Assembly: GCF_026340465.1 (NCBI RefSeq)
Contig: NZ_JAPEPC010000001.1
Span: 5,461,001 to 5,525,000 of the forward strand
Reading direction: 5' to 3'
Source: Streptomyces sp. NBC_01306
GTDB taxonomy: Bacteria > Actinomycetota > Actinomycetes > Streptomycetales > Streptomycetaceae
DNA: 64,000 bases
The position numbers were made by a program, and so were the translations under genes. Within the stretch, counting starts at the first letter, position 1. Each line of letters opens with the position of its first letter. Positions 17,072-26,071 of this stretch are shown piece after piece. Below the pieces are notes generated by a model. That model was not told where the DNA came from. It worked only from the letters and a program-made list of their open reading frames with translations, and made no database searches.

Positions 17072-18577
17072 TCAGGTGTTCTCGGGGAATCCGAGGTTGA
17101 TTCCGCCGTGGCTGGGGTCGAGCCACCGGGTGGTGATGACCTTGCCGCGGGTGAAGAACTGGACGCCCTCGGTGCCGTGGGCGTGGCTGTCACCGAACAG
17201 GGAGTGCTTCCAGCCGCCGAAGGAGTAGTACGCCATGGGGACGGGGACCGGGACGTTGACGCCGACCATGCCCACCTTGATCTCGTTGGCGAACTGCCGT
17301 GCCGCACCACCGTCGTTGGTGAAGATCGCGGTTCCGTTGCCGTACGCGTTGCGGTTGATCAGCTGGACGGCTTCGTCGTAGGTGTCCACGCGGACGACGG
17401 AAAGCACCGGCCCGAAGATCTCGTCGGTGTAGATGCTCATGTCGGTGCCGACGTGGTCGAAGAGGGTGGGGCCGACGAAGAAGCCTGCCCCGTCGGCGTC
17501 CGGACGCACCTCGCGCCCGTCGACCACCAGCGTGGCTCCGGCCTTCTCACCGGCGTCCACATAGCCGGACACCCGCTGCTGGGCCTGCGCGGTCACCAGG
17601 GGGCCCATGTCGCAGTCGCGGGTGCCGTCGCCGGTGCGCAGCTGGAGCGTGCGCGCCTTTATTCTGGCGACGAGTTCATCGGCGATGTTGCCGACAGCAA
17701 CCACTGCTGAGATGGCCATGCACCTCTCACCCGCTGAGCCGTACCCGCCGTTGACGGCCTGGTCGGCGGCGAGATCGAGGTCGGCGTCGGGCAGCACGAC
17801 CATGTGGTTCTTGGCCCCGCCGAGCGCCTGGACGCGCTTCCCGTGGGCGGCGGCCGTCTCGTACACGTACTGCGCGATCGGCGTGGACCCCACGAAGGAC
17901 ACGGACTCCACGTCCGGGTGGGTCAGCAGGCCATCTACGGCGGACTTGTCCCCGTTGAGGACGTTGAAGACACCGTCGGGAAGTCCCGCTTCCTTCCACA
18001 GCTCGGCCAGCCACAGCGCGGCGGTGGGAACCTTCTCGCTCGGCTTGAGGATGACGGCGTTGCCCGCCGCGATGGCAATGGGGAAGAACCACAGAGGCAC
18101 CATGGCCGGGAAGTTGAACGGCGAGACGATGCCGACCACGCCGAGGGGCTGGCGCACGGAGTGCACGTCGACCCTGGTCGACGCGTTCTCGGTGAAGCCG
18201 CCCTTGAGCAGGTGGGGGATGCCGCAGGCGAATTCGACCACCTCCTGGCCCCGGCTGACTTCTCCGAGTGCGTCGGAGAGCACCTTGCCGTGCTCGGAGG
18301 TGATGATCTCGGCGAGTTCGGGCTTGCGGGCGTTCAGCAGCTCGCGGAAGCGGAACAGGACGCGGGTCCGCGCTGTCAGCGATGTGTCGCGCCAAGCGGG
18401 GAAGGCCGCAACTGCCGCCTCCACGACGGCATTCACGTCGCTCTCGGCGGCCAGCGCCAGCTGAGCGGTGACCTCTCCGGTCGCCGGGTTGGTGACGTCG
18501 GAGTACCGGTCGCCGATGCCTTCGAAGGCCGTACCGTTGCGCCAGTGGTGCAGCGTGAGTGCCATGGACTGATCCAT
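17072..18577 (-). CDS. mmsA: CoA-acylating (methyl)malonate-semialdehyde dehydrogenase
   Basis: This 501-aa aldehyde dehydrogenase should convert methylmalonate or malonate semialdehyde plus CoA and NAD to propionyl- or acetyl-CoA and CO2. The catalytic Cys is in GSAGERCMAISA and the oxyanion Asn in SPFNFPAMVP. The general-base region reads QALGGAKNHMVV instead of the ELGGKN of ordinary aldehyde dehydrogenases, a mark of the CoA-dependent MmsA/IolA group. GEVSRGQEVVEFACGIPHLLKG is also MmsA-like. The start is ATG at 18577 or 18565 (MALTLHHW); neither has a strong RBS. It is flanked by alcohol dehydrogenase and HisD-like genes on the same strand, so it probably acts on a semialdehyde formed in this cluster. 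Confidence 0.9.
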   Translation of the reverse strand: MDQSMALTLHHWRNGTAFEGIGDRYSDVTNPATGEVTAQLALAAESDVNAVVEAAVAAFPAWRDTSLTARTRVLFRFRELLNARKPELAEIITSEHGKVLSDALGEVSRGQEVVEFACGIPHLLKGGFTENASTRVDVHSVRQPLGVVGIVSPFNFPAMVPLWFFPIAIAAGNAVILKPSEKVPTAALWLAELWKEAGLPDGVFNVLNGDKSAVDGLLTHPDVESVSFVGSTPIAQYVYETAAAHGKRVQALGGAKNHMVVLPDADLDLAADQAVNGGYGSAGERCMAISAVVAVGNIADELVARIKARTLQLRTGDGTRDCDMGPLVTAQAQQRVSGYVDAGEKAGATLVVDGREVRPDADGAGFFVGPTLFDHVGTDMSIYTDEIFGPVLSVVRVDTYDEAVQLINRNAYGNGTAIFTNDGGAARQFANEIKVGMVGVNVPVPVPMAYYSFGGWKHSLFGDSHAHGTEGVQFFTRGKVITTRWLDPSHGGINLGFPENT

Positions 18578-18714
18578 TCTGCTGTCGTCTCTGCTGTCGT
18601 CGGGATCGCTGCTGAGGGAGTCCGCAGCGGGGACAGGCCGCCCGGGCCGGCGGCTGGTGCCGCGTCCATACGGGGCGGGGAGCGCTGTCTGATGAACGCG
18701 GGGAGTGCGAGGTG

Positions 18715-19821
18715 TCAGGCGTCGGGGTCGATCTCGATGAGAGCCCGGCCGACGATCTTTCCTTCGCTGAGAAGCCGGTATGCCTGGTCGGCCTGGTCCA
18801 GCGGGAAGCGCCGGCTGATCAGGGCCCCGGGGTCGAGACGCCCGTCGGCCACGAGCCGGCCCAGATGCGCCAGGTCCTGCCGGGGGCGTCCGCCGAAGGA
18901 CCCGCAGACCTGGATCTTGCGGCGTACGAGCCGGGTGATCTCGATCTCGGCGGTGCGGCCTGCCGGTGCGATGCCGATCATCACGCACCGGCCGCCGTCG
19001 GCTGCCATCTCCGTGGCCTGCCGGAAAGTGCCCGGCTGCCCGATCGCTTCCACCACGAGACGGGCCCCTCCTCCGGTGATGTCGCGGACCGCCCGGACCG
19101 GGTCGGTGGTGGAGGCATTGACCGTGTCGGTCGCCCCCAGGCGCGACGCGGTTCCCAGCCGGTCGTCGGCGACGTCGACGGCCACGATGCGACCGGCGCC
19201 CAGGGCCTTGGCCACGGCTACGGCGCTGAGGCCGACACCGCCGGCGCCCACGATGACCACCGAGTCGCTCTCCCGCAGTTCGCCGACGTGGACCAGCGCG
19301 CCGTAGGCGGTCAGGAAGGCGCAGCCCAGGATCGCGGAGTCCTTGAGGTGGCCGCCGGAGGGGATCGGCGCCGCACCGAGCGCGGGCATGACGGCGTACT
19401 CGGCCAGGCCCGCCATGGAGTACATCCACACCGGATCGCCGTTGGCGTCGAAGAGCCTGGTCGTCCCGTCGTAGAGCGTTCCGTTCAGCCGGTTGTGTGC
19501 GAAGAACGGCTCGCACAGTTCCTCCCGGCCCGACGTACACATCGCGCAGGAGCCGCACGGCATGATGAATGCGCCGACGATGCTCTGGCCGGGGCTGAGG
19601 TGGTCCACACCGGCCCCCGTGTCGACAACCGTTCCGGAAATCTCATGCCCCAGAACCGCGGGGAACGGGAAGGCCACCGAGCCGTCATGGACGTGCAGAT
19701 CGGTGTGGCAGACACCGCAGGCGGCGACGCGCACGAGGATCTCCCCCGGCCCGGGCCGGGGCATCCGCAGGTCTGCGATGCCGAAGGGTCCGGACGGGCG
19801 CGGAACGACGGCGGCTCTCAT
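18715..19821 (-). CDS. Zinc-dependent alcohol dehydrogenase (MDR family)
   Basis: The protein is 368 aa. Catalytic zinc residues are in CGVCHTDLH and GHEISGTVV; the structural zinc loop has four Cys in MPCGSCAMCTSGREELC. The coenzyme site is VVIVGAGGVGLSAVAVAKALGAGRIVAVD, with the Asp preferring NAD. Residues 110-145 carry the loop GTTRLFDANGDPVWMYSMAGLAEY, seen in formaldehyde/benzyl-alcohol-type MDR enzymes. The ATG at 19821 follows GGAGG. It is the first gene on the minus strand away from the PucR-type regulator, followed by the MmsA-like and HisD-like genes, so it probably oxidises the primary alcohol substrate of this pathway. Confidence 0.9.
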   Translation of the reverse strand: MRAAVVPRPSGPFGIADLRMPRPGPGEILVRVAACGVCHTDLHVHDGSVAFPFPAVLGHEISGTVVDTGAGVDHLSPGQSIVGAFIMPCGSCAMCTSGREELCEPFFAHNRLNGTLYDGTTRLFDANGDPVWMYSMAGLAEYAVMPALGAAPIPSGGHLKDSAILGCAFLTAYGALVHVGELRESDSVVIVGAGGVGLSAVAVAKALGAGRIVAVDVADDRLGTASRLGATDTVNASTTDPVRAVRDITGGGARLVVEAIGQPGTFRQATEMAADGGRCVMIGIAPAGRTAEIEITRLVRRKIQVCGSFGGRPRQDLAHLGRLVADGRLDPGALISRRFPLDQADQAYRLLSEGKIVGRALIEIDPDA

Positions 19822-20265
19822 GGTGGTCCTCCAAGTGCAGATGGAACGTCCTGGCGCGGTGGGATCCGGGTCAGCGAGGTCCTGGTGCCTCGCGCTGCGG
19901 GGGAGCCGGCACCCGGCCGGCTGCCGACGCGCTCGCGGGGCGGGGCGCCGCTCCGGTCCGGCGGGAGCCCCTGCCCCGTCGCGCTCGCGGCCTGCGCTGC
20001 GCGACCAAAGCTGTGGCGTCCACCAGCATGAAGGCGAGGGCCACCCGCAAGGCAGACACAGACTGTGCAAGGATGTCGCCGAACGCTGCATCATTCGTGC
20101 AATCCCAGGACCCACCGCGCAGGGCACGATGGGGACCTGCCCCCTGACCGTGGCTCCGGGCGTCCTGCGTCCGGCACCCGTCCCGGCCAGTTGCATCGGC
20201 GCACCCCCCGCTGCGCCACCCGTACACCCGGGTGAAGTTCCTACTTGTTCCGAAGAGGTTCCGTC
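19822..20265. promoter_or_regulatory. Divergent control region between the alcohol dehydrogenase and PucR-type genes
   Basis: These 444 bp hold no gene I can support. It contains TGTGCAAGGATG at 20064-20075, which matches TGTGCAGCGATG in the other intergenic region at 23774-23785 in 10 of 12 positions. GCA-TCATTCG-TGC lies near 20088-20100. Both could be recognised by the PucR-type regulator; this is inference. Confidence 0.5.
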
Positions 20266-21870
20266 ATGGCTCTGTCCGTAGCAGCCGCACTCCAACTGGA
20301 GGTCTTCAGCCGGACCGAGGTCCGTGTGTACGCGGGTGAGGAGAATCTGGACCGGACCATCCGCTGGGTCCATCCTGTGGAGATCCCCGACGTCGCCCGT
20401 TTCCTGACGGGCGGCGAGTTGCTGCTGACAGCCGGGCTCGGGGTCGGCCGTACGGCAGGTGAGCAGCGCCGTTACGTCCAGGAGGTCAGCGCCGCGAACG
20501 CTGCCGCACTCGTCGTGGAACTGGGCGGGAGGGCGTTCACCACGATGCCGTCGGCGCTGGTGGACGAAGCCCGGCAGCTGGGCCTTCCCCTGATCGGTCT
20601 GGTGGACGAGCTGCCGTTCGTCGAGGTGTCCGCGCAGGTGCATGAGTTGATCTCCGACGAGAGGAACGCCGACCTCCTCGCCTTCGAGCGGCTCAACGCG
20701 GACTTCATCCAGCTGCTTCTGGCCAGTCGCAGCCATGTGTCCTTCGCTGAGACGCTCGCCCACCACGTGGGCTCTCCCGTGGTCCTGGAGGACACCGACC
20801 ACCAGGTCGTGGCGTACGCCGGGGGCACAGCGGACACCGATCTGCTGATGAAGAACTGGGGGCTGCACGCCAGGATGGCCCACCGGACCGGGGCTCCCAG
20901 CGAGCACAGCAGGTCAACGGTGGTTCAGTCGCACGAGGAGCCGGGCTGTACGCGCCGCATGATCGTCCTGCGCGGCGAGGCGTGGGGCTGGATCCACGTC
21001 TTCAACGGAAGGGCGGCTCTCTCGGGCGCCCACGCCTACGCCCTCGACCGCGCTGCGGACACGATCGCCATCGCCCTGCTCGGCGACCGGGAGAGCGGTG
21101 CACGCGCCTCCCACCGGCAGAGCTCACTGATCAACCGGCTGCTGCTGGGCGACATCACCGGCGAGCAGTTCGTCGACCGGGCGCTCAAGGTGGGCCGTGA
21201 TCTGCGCGACCGGCCGCTTGCCGTGGCCGTCGTCTGCAAGGAGCCCGGCGACGACCACTCCGCCAGGCTGGCGCTGGAGCCGGTGCTGAAGAGCATGAAA
21301 CTGCCGGCCGTCCTGGCCGACACCGGCGATCAGGTGCTGGCCGTCGTCGGTCTGACCCACCAGGTGTCCGGGCAGCAGCTCACCGAACAGCTCGACGCCC
21401 AGGGCGCCCGAGCAGGGGTGAGCCGCAGCGGCCCCGCCGAGCACCTCGTGGACGCGGCACGGCAGGCCCGTACAGCGGCGTCGGTGGCCGTCACCAGAGA
21501 GAAACCCACCACGCTCCACTTCGACCGGCTGGGCGTCCTGCGCCTGCTCGTGGCACTGGCCGACGGGCCCGAGCTGCACCGGTACGTCGATGTCGAGCTC
21601 GGGCCGCTCCTGCAGCACGATGCGACCGAGACGAACGCACTGCTGCCGACGCTGCAGGCCTACCTCGCCGCCGACGGCAACAAGACACGGGCCGCGGAGG
21701 CCTTGTTCATCCAGCGGCGCACGCTCTACTACCGCATCGAGCGTCTCAACGCGCTACTCGGCAGGTCCGTCGACGACCCCGAGGTGCGGGGCGGTCTCTC
21801 CCTGGCACTCCGCGCCCTCGACCTGATGGGCCCGCACCGTTCCGGCACGCCCGACAACCAACGCCGGTAG
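20266..21870 (+). CDS. PucR-family transcriptional regulator
   Basis: The protein is 534 aa. The N-terminal domain (about 1-125) is the purine-catabolism PucR-like domain (RWVHPVEIPDVARFLTGGELLLTAGLG). The middle is GAF/GGDEF-like (VVLEDTDHQVVAYAGG). The C-terminal helix-turn-helix (about 455-520) has the family signature LPTLQAYLAADGNKTRAAEAL and IQRRTLYYRIERL. These proteins usually activate neighbouring catabolic genes. The ATG at 20266 follows GAAGAGG. It is divergent from the alcohol dehydrogenase operon and convergent with the APC permease gene, which makes those its likely targets. Confidence 0.92.
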   Translation: MALSVAAALQLEVFSRTEVRVYAGEENLDRTIRWVHPVEIPDVARFLTGGELLLTAGLGVGRTAGEQRRYVQEVSAANAAALVVELGGRAFTTMPSALVDEARQLGLPLIGLVDELPFVEVSAQVHELISDERNADLLAFERLNADFIQLLLASRSHVSFAETLAHHVGSPVVLEDTDHQVVAYAGGTADTDLLMKNWGLHARMAHRTGAPSEHSRSTVVQSHEEPGCTRRMIVLRGEAWGWIHVFNGRAALSGAHAYALDRAADTIAIALLGDRESGARASHRQSSLINRLLLGDITGEQFVDRALKVGRDLRDRPLAVAVVCKEPGDDHSARLALEPVLKSMKLPAVLADTGDQVLAVVGLTHQVSGQQLTEQLDAQGARAGVSRSGPAEHLVDAARQARTAASVAVTREKPTTLHFDRLGVLRLLVALADGPELHRYVDVELGPLLQHDATETNALLPTLQAYLAADGNKTRAAEALFIQRRTLYYRIERLNALLGRSVDDPEVRGGLSLALRALDLMGPHRSGTPDNQRR

Positions 21871-21895
21871 TCACTCCCCGGGAGAACCGGTGTTG

Positions 21896-23452
21896 CTACC
21901 GGGGGCCGGCCGTGCTGGGGGACGACGGCTTGGCCGCCCTTCTCGCATCGTGGTGCTCCCCGGAGCCACCGCCGATGTTCGCGTAGACGTCGGGGCGGGT
22001 CCTGCGCCACCGCAAGGCGACCAGGACACCGGCGACGACAATGGCGACCAGGAGCAACTGCTGTCCGTACGCGAGCCATTGCGGCGCGCCGATCGACATC
22101 GAGTAGTAGACCGAAGTCAGCGTGAGAAGGAGTACGAGTCCGGCGAGCGCCAGGATCGGTGCGACCGAGGTGTTCCAGATCCTCTCCCCGTGCTCGATGA
22201 TCCGGAAGTAGCGCAGGACCGAGACGGTGGTCAGCGTGAACAGGATGAGCAGGGCGAACGTTCCGAGCGCGAACATGGACGAGTACATCGCCACGGCATC
22301 GAGCCTGCTGAGAAGGAACGGGAGCATACAGATCACCGCTGCTCCGGTGGCGAAAGCCGATGCGTTCGACGGGGAGCCGTGCCGGCCGTGGGCCTTACCG
22401 AGGAAGGAAGGCAGGATACGGTCGCGGCCGAGCGAATAGAGGTACCGCGACAGTGAATTGTGGGTCGACAGCGCACCGGCGAAAACGCTGGTGACGACCA
22501 TCACGATCATGATCTGGGTGAAGGTGTCACCCATGTAGTGGCGGAAGCCCTCACTGAACAGAGTCGTAGGATTCGTCGAACCGGCCGCGGCCACACGACT
22601 CGGCCCCCAGAAGGTCACGATCGCCCATGAAGTGAGGACGTAGAACGCTCCGAGGCCGGAGATCGCGAGATAGGTCGCACGCGGGATGGTCTTTTCGGGC
22701 CGTTTGACCTCGTCGCGGTAGATCGCGGAGGACTCGAAGCCGAGAAAGCACGTGATGGCGAAGAGAGTTGCGACGCCGAGGTCCCCCTGGAACACATGCG
22801 CCGGCTGGAAGGACTCAACCTGGTAGCCCTGTGGGCCGCCAGTGAAGAGAACGGGCGCATTGAACAGCATGACCAGCACGACTTCCGCGACCATGAAGGC
22901 CGAAAGAACCTTGCCGGAAAGCTCCACATTGAAGTGCCCGAGTGCGGTGATGATGACGCAACAGAGCGCAGCCCAAAGCCACCAGGGCGTACTCGGTGCA
23001 CCGAAGGAACTGAGTACGTTCTCGATGGAAACCCCGAAGAACGCATAGCTGCCGATCATGAAGACCAGGTAAGTGAAGGCGGCGAGGAGTCCTGTGCCGA
23101 GGCCGAGTGTTCGGGAGAGCCCCGCGGTGATGTAGGTGTAAAAGGCTCCGGGCTTCGGCAAGTTGCGGGTCATCGTGGTGAATCCGACGGCGAACAGCAG
23201 AAAGATCACGCCGACGAACGCGTAGATCACAGGCGTGCCGATCCCGTTACCGCGGGTGATGCCGAGCGGCAGTACGCCGGTTACGTTCCCGATGGGCGCC
23301 GACATGGCGAGCACGGTCAGAGCGAGCTGAAGGGTGCCCATGGTGCCGCGCAGGGTTCCAGCGGGTTTTTCGGATGGCACGGAAAGGCTGGCTTTGCCGG
23401 CTTCGGCAGGTATCCCGCTTCGAGAGCGGACTCCGGTGCTTTCGGCGCTCAT
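21896..23452 (-). CDS. APC-superfamily amino acid/amine permease
   Basis: The protein is 518 aa with about 12 membrane helices. The family start GTMGTLQLALTVLAMSAPIGNVTGVLPLGI is helix 1 with the substrate-binding kink, and YRDEVKRPEKTIPRATYLAISGLG is the conserved loop after helix 6. FEGF/FEAS-type motifs appear as FLGFESSAI. It should import an amino acid or amine with protons. The ATG at 23452 follows AAAGGA. It is convergent with the PucR-type gene and on the same strand as the dehydrogenase genes, which suggests that it feeds them, but the substrate cannot be read from sequence. Confidence 0.9.
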   Translation of the reverse strand: MSAESTGVRSRSGIPAEAGKASLSVPSEKPAGTLRGTMGTLQLALTVLAMSAPIGNVTGVLPLGITRGNGIGTPVIYAFVGVIFLLFAVGFTTMTRNLPKPGAFYTYITAGLSRTLGLGTGLLAAFTYLVFMIGSYAFFGVSIENVLSSFGAPSTPWWLWAALCCVIITALGHFNVELSGKVLSAFMVAEVVLVMLFNAPVLFTGGPQGYQVESFQPAHVFQGDLGVATLFAITCFLGFESSAIYRDEVKRPEKTIPRATYLAISGLGAFYVLTSWAIVTFWGPSRVAAAGSTNPTTLFSEGFRHYMGDTFTQIMIVMVVTSVFAGALSTHNSLSRYLYSLGRDRILPSFLGKAHGRHGSPSNASAFATGAAVICMLPFLLSRLDAVAMYSSMFALGTFALLILFTLTTVSVLRYFRIIEHGERIWNTSVAPILALAGLVLLLTLTSVYYSMSIGAPQWLAYGQQLLLVAIVVAGVLVALRWRRTRPDVYANIGGGSGEHHDARRAAKPSSPSTAGPR

Positions 23453-23974
23453 GGTGTCCTTTCTGAGCCGCACTCGGACGAGCCGGGCATGCGCTCGCGC
23501 GAGCCACGTAAGGGGGTCGTGCCCCGCCGATACCGGTCGACAGCGAAACGCGGCCGGTCGGGCATGGTATCCGGCGTACCGGCACGGGCGCGGGGGCGTC
23601 GCCCTCTGTGAAGAAGGGTGAACTCGGTGAATTCGGTGACTGCTCGTCGGACGTCTTCGAGTGGGCGGCGCGCAAGTATTCGGGGGGCCTGTGGCTGTCC
23701 GTCGATCGGTCACTGCAAATTCGCGATGAATAGTAGAATGCGCCAACGTGACCGGGCATTGAAAGACACACTCTGTGCAGCGATGCACTCCGTGCTGCAC
23801 AGTCCGGGAAGCGCCGTGCTGCACAGTCCGCGGAGCGCCGTGCTCACAGTCCGCGAAGCGCCGGAGAGCGAGTCATCGATTCCGTACGGTGGCTGGAGCC
23901 CTCGTTGCGTCGAGAAGCCCCACCATGCGCGGCATGGCGGGGCTTCTCCGAACCGGTGTGCGGTGGCCGGGCCG
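23453..23974. other. Intergenic region with tandem repeats between permease and symporter genes
   Basis: About 520 bp without a supported gene. It is less GC-rich than its surroundings around 23620-23760. It contains the TGTGCAGCGATG motif (23774-23785) and the 24-bp tandem repeats at 23790-23860. It should hold the promoter of the APC permease gene and the 3' end of the symporter transcript. Confidence 0.6.
23790..23860. repeat. Three tandem 24-bp repeats
   Basis: The unit CCGTGCTGCACAGTCC-N4-AGCG occurs at 23790-23813, 23814-23837 and, with one base deleted, at 23838-23860. Each full unit contains the small palindrome GTGCTGCAC. The preceding 23774-23789 carries a related GTGCAGCGATGCAC inverted repeat. 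It looks like an array of regulator half-sites upstream of the APC permease gene. Confidence 0.85.
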
Positions 23975-25459
23975 TCAGACGGCGCCGACCTTCGGTGCCG
24001 TATTCGCGGGGGCTTCACTCACCGAGGTGCGGGTGGCCGCCGAGACCGCGAACATCACGAGGGCGTTGGCCACGAGGGCGATGACGCCGACGTTGAGGTC
24101 CTTGACGGCCTGCGGCAGCCCCGGCAGCAGACTTCCGACGGTGGCGCCACTGATGGTCACCGCGCCGACGACCAGGACGCCCACGACGATGCCCGCTGCC
24201 GCGCCCTGTTTGCTGACCAGCTTGCGCGGGGCCAGGCTGACCAGCAGTGCCGGGAAGAGCTGCGTGACCAGCGAGTAGCCCATGAGCATCAGGTTCACGA
24301 TGCTGCTGCCGCCGTTGAAGGTGAAGAACAGTGCGATCAGCGCCAGTACGGGCACCAGCAGCTTGGCCAGCCGGCCCACCGACTGTTCCGACGTCGCCGG
24401 GCGGGCGAGCTTGTAGACGTTCTTGGCCAGGCAGGTCGCCGAGGTCAGCAGGAGCAGCGAACCGGGGACCAGCGCGGTGAGCACACCGGCGCCGCCGATG
24501 ACCCCCACGAACCACGGGTCGAAGGACTTGACCGTGATCCGCAGCATCGACAGGTCGGCGTCCGCACCCTTCAGGCCGGGAACGGCGATCAGCGCGGCGA
24601 ATCCGGCCAGGAAGACGAAGAGCAGGACGAGTTGGTAGAGCGGCATGAAGATGGCGTTCCGGCGGAACACCCGCTCGTTCTGGGCGGTGTAGGAGGCGCT
24701 GAACGAGTGCGGCCACATGTAGAAGCCCAGCGTGGACAGCAGGACGGTCGAGACGAACCAGGACGGGCTGAGGCCGCTGTGCTGGAGGGTCAGGAAGCCC
24801 GGTTTCGCGGTGTTGATGGTGTGGAACATGTGGCCGACGCCGCCTGCGTAGTGCAACGGCAGGTAGATGCCGAGGAACAGCACCACCGAGAGGATCAGGA
24901 CGTCCTTGAGGACCGCGGTCCAGGCCGAACCGTGGATGCCGGAGATGGTCACGTACACGGTCAGCGCGACCGTGCCGATGATCACCGCGATGGTCTTGGA
25001 GATATGGCCGTACGAGGCCTCGGAGACGATGATCCCCATACCGGTGAGCTGGAGGACCAGGTACGGCACCATCGCCACGACGCCGACCAGGGCGACCAGC
25101 GCGCCGAGCAGGGGACTGTCGAACTTCTTGGCGAAGAAGTCGGACTGGGAGACGAGCCGGTGCTCCTTGGCGTAACGCCAGATCGCCGGCAGCAGCCAGT
25201 ACGACATCACGTACCCCAGTGCGCCATAGCACAGGATGTACAGGGCGGGCCCGCCCTTCCCGTACGCCCAGCCCGAGGCGCCGAGGAAGGTGAAGGTGGT
25301 GTAGATCTCGCCGGCGAGCAGCAGGAAGACGAAGGTCGTTCCGAAGCTGCGGCCGCCGACGGACCATTCTTCGAGGTCCATGTCCTTGCCGCGGCGGGCC
25401 TGTAGCCCGAGGCAGATGGCGACCAGGAGGAAGCCGAGGATGACGACGAGTGCGGTCAT
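23975..25459 (-). CDS. Sodium:solute symporter, monocarboxylate (MctC/ActP-like) type
   Basis: The protein is 494 aa with ~13 membrane helices of the SSS family. Signatures are LEEWSVGGRSFGTTFVFLLLAGEIYTTFTFLG (helix 1 region), GYVMSYWLLPAIWR, SSWFVSTVLLSTLGFYMWPHSF-type helix 8 residues around the sodium site, and ATCLAKNVYK. With an upstream DUF3311 small membrane protein it matches the arrangement known for corynebacterial MctC, an acetate/pyruvate/propionate importer. The ATG at 25459 overlaps the DUF3311 stop as ATGA. Monocarboxylate uptake is inferred from family and context. Confidence 0.88.
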   Translation of the reverse strand: MTALVVILGFLLVAICLGLQARRGKDMDLEEWSVGGRSFGTTFVFLLLAGEIYTTFTFLGASGWAYGKGGPALYILCYGALGYVMSYWLLPAIWRYAKEHRLVSQSDFFAKKFDSPLLGALVALVGVVAMVPYLVLQLTGMGIIVSEASYGHISKTIAVIIGTVALTVYVTISGIHGSAWTAVLKDVLILSVVLFLGIYLPLHYAGGVGHMFHTINTAKPGFLTLQHSGLSPSWFVSTVLLSTLGFYMWPHSFSASYTAQNERVFRRNAIFMPLYQLVLLFVFLAGFAALIAVPGLKGADADLSMLRITVKSFDPWFVGVIGGAGVLTALVPGSLLLLTSATCLAKNVYKLARPATSEQSVGRLAKLLVPVLALIALFFTFNGGSSIVNLMLMGYSLVTQLFPALLVSLAPRKLVSKQGAAAGIVVGVLVVGAVTISGATVGSLLPGLPQAVKDLNVGVIALVANALVMFAVSAATRTSVSEAPANTAPKVGAV

Positions 25460-25689
25460 GCCGAGTGCTCCTCCCGGTTGCGGGGATCGAGTTTGTAGAT
25501 CACGGCCATGACCACCGAGATCAGGGCCACCCACAGGACGATCCAGAACAGGATGAAAGGCATTCCGAGTACGTAGGGCGTCACCCGGTTGGCGAACCAG
25601 ATTCCGCCGAGGATCCCGATGAACGGGATCGCCCCGATGAGGGGGAGCAGGGCGCCGCCAACCGGACGGGGTTTGGACACAGGGGGCAT
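25456..25689 (-). CDS. DUF3311 small membrane protein, symporter partner
   Basis: The protein is 77 aa with two membrane helices: about residues 12-32 (GALLPLIGAIPFIGILGGIWF) and 40-65 (YVLGMPFILFWIVLWVALISVVMAVIY), followed by the DPRNREEHSA tail. This is the DUF3311 family found upstream of SSS monocarboxylate symporters. The ATG at 25689 gives a family-length protein; an in-frame ATG at 25758 would add 23 residues encoded partly by the direct repeats at 25747-25776 and is less likely. Translational coupling to the symporter suggests a joint complex or insertion role. Confidence 0.85.
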   Translation of the reverse strand: MPPVSKPRPVGGALLPLIGAIPFIGILGGIWFANRVTPYVLGMPFILFWIVLWVALISVVMAVIYKLDPRNREEHSA

Positions 25690-25746
25690 GGGGACGTCCC
25701 GGGGTAGTGGTGAGCGCGTGTTATTCCACTGTGTGATCCGCAGTGC

Positions 25747-25780
25747 GTATTCCGTCATGCTTGTATTCCGTCATGCGGAA
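25747..25780. repeat. 16-bp-period direct repeat with palindrome upstream of the DUF3311 gene
   Basis: GTATTCCGTCATGC is present at 25747-25760 and again at 25763-25776. The second copy runs into TTCCG-TCATG-CGGAA (25766-25780), a perfect 5-5-5 inverted repeat. It lies 58-91 bp upstream of the DUF3311 start, where promoter or regulator sites are expected. Confidence 0.75.
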
Positions 25781-25849
25781 TTAACTTTCCGGCATGAGCG
25801 TAGCCGCCGGTGCGGGATCTCTGTCAAGGCTCTGGCGGGCACCGCTTTC

Positions 25850-25870
25850 AATTCAACACTTCGTTGAATT
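25850..25870. promoter_or_regulatory. Perfect inverted repeat, candidate operator of the symporter operon
   Basis: AATTCAAC-ACTTC-GTTGAATT is a perfect 8-5-8 inverted repeat in an AT-rich patch 161 bp upstream of the DUF3311 start. Shape and position fit a dimeric repressor or activator such as an IclR or GntR member. No regulator gene is adjacent. Confidence 0.6.
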
Positions 25871-26071
25871 CGCCCTGGTGGGAGGGGTTTTGGCGGCTGC
25901 GGACCAGTGTGCGACCGCCCGCCCGGACACCCCGCCCGCGCAACCGCGGTTCTCCTGACCTGGGTGCGGCCGCGGGGGCCGCCCGACCGCGTGACGCGCC
26001 CCCTGAAGCATTTCGGGTGATCCGCACCCCCCGGCGCACCCGCGCACAGCTCCGGTTCGTACGATCCCTCA

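Noticed and set aside
23790..23860. CRISPR array
   Set aside because: The repeats are contiguous with no spacers, and no cas gene is present.
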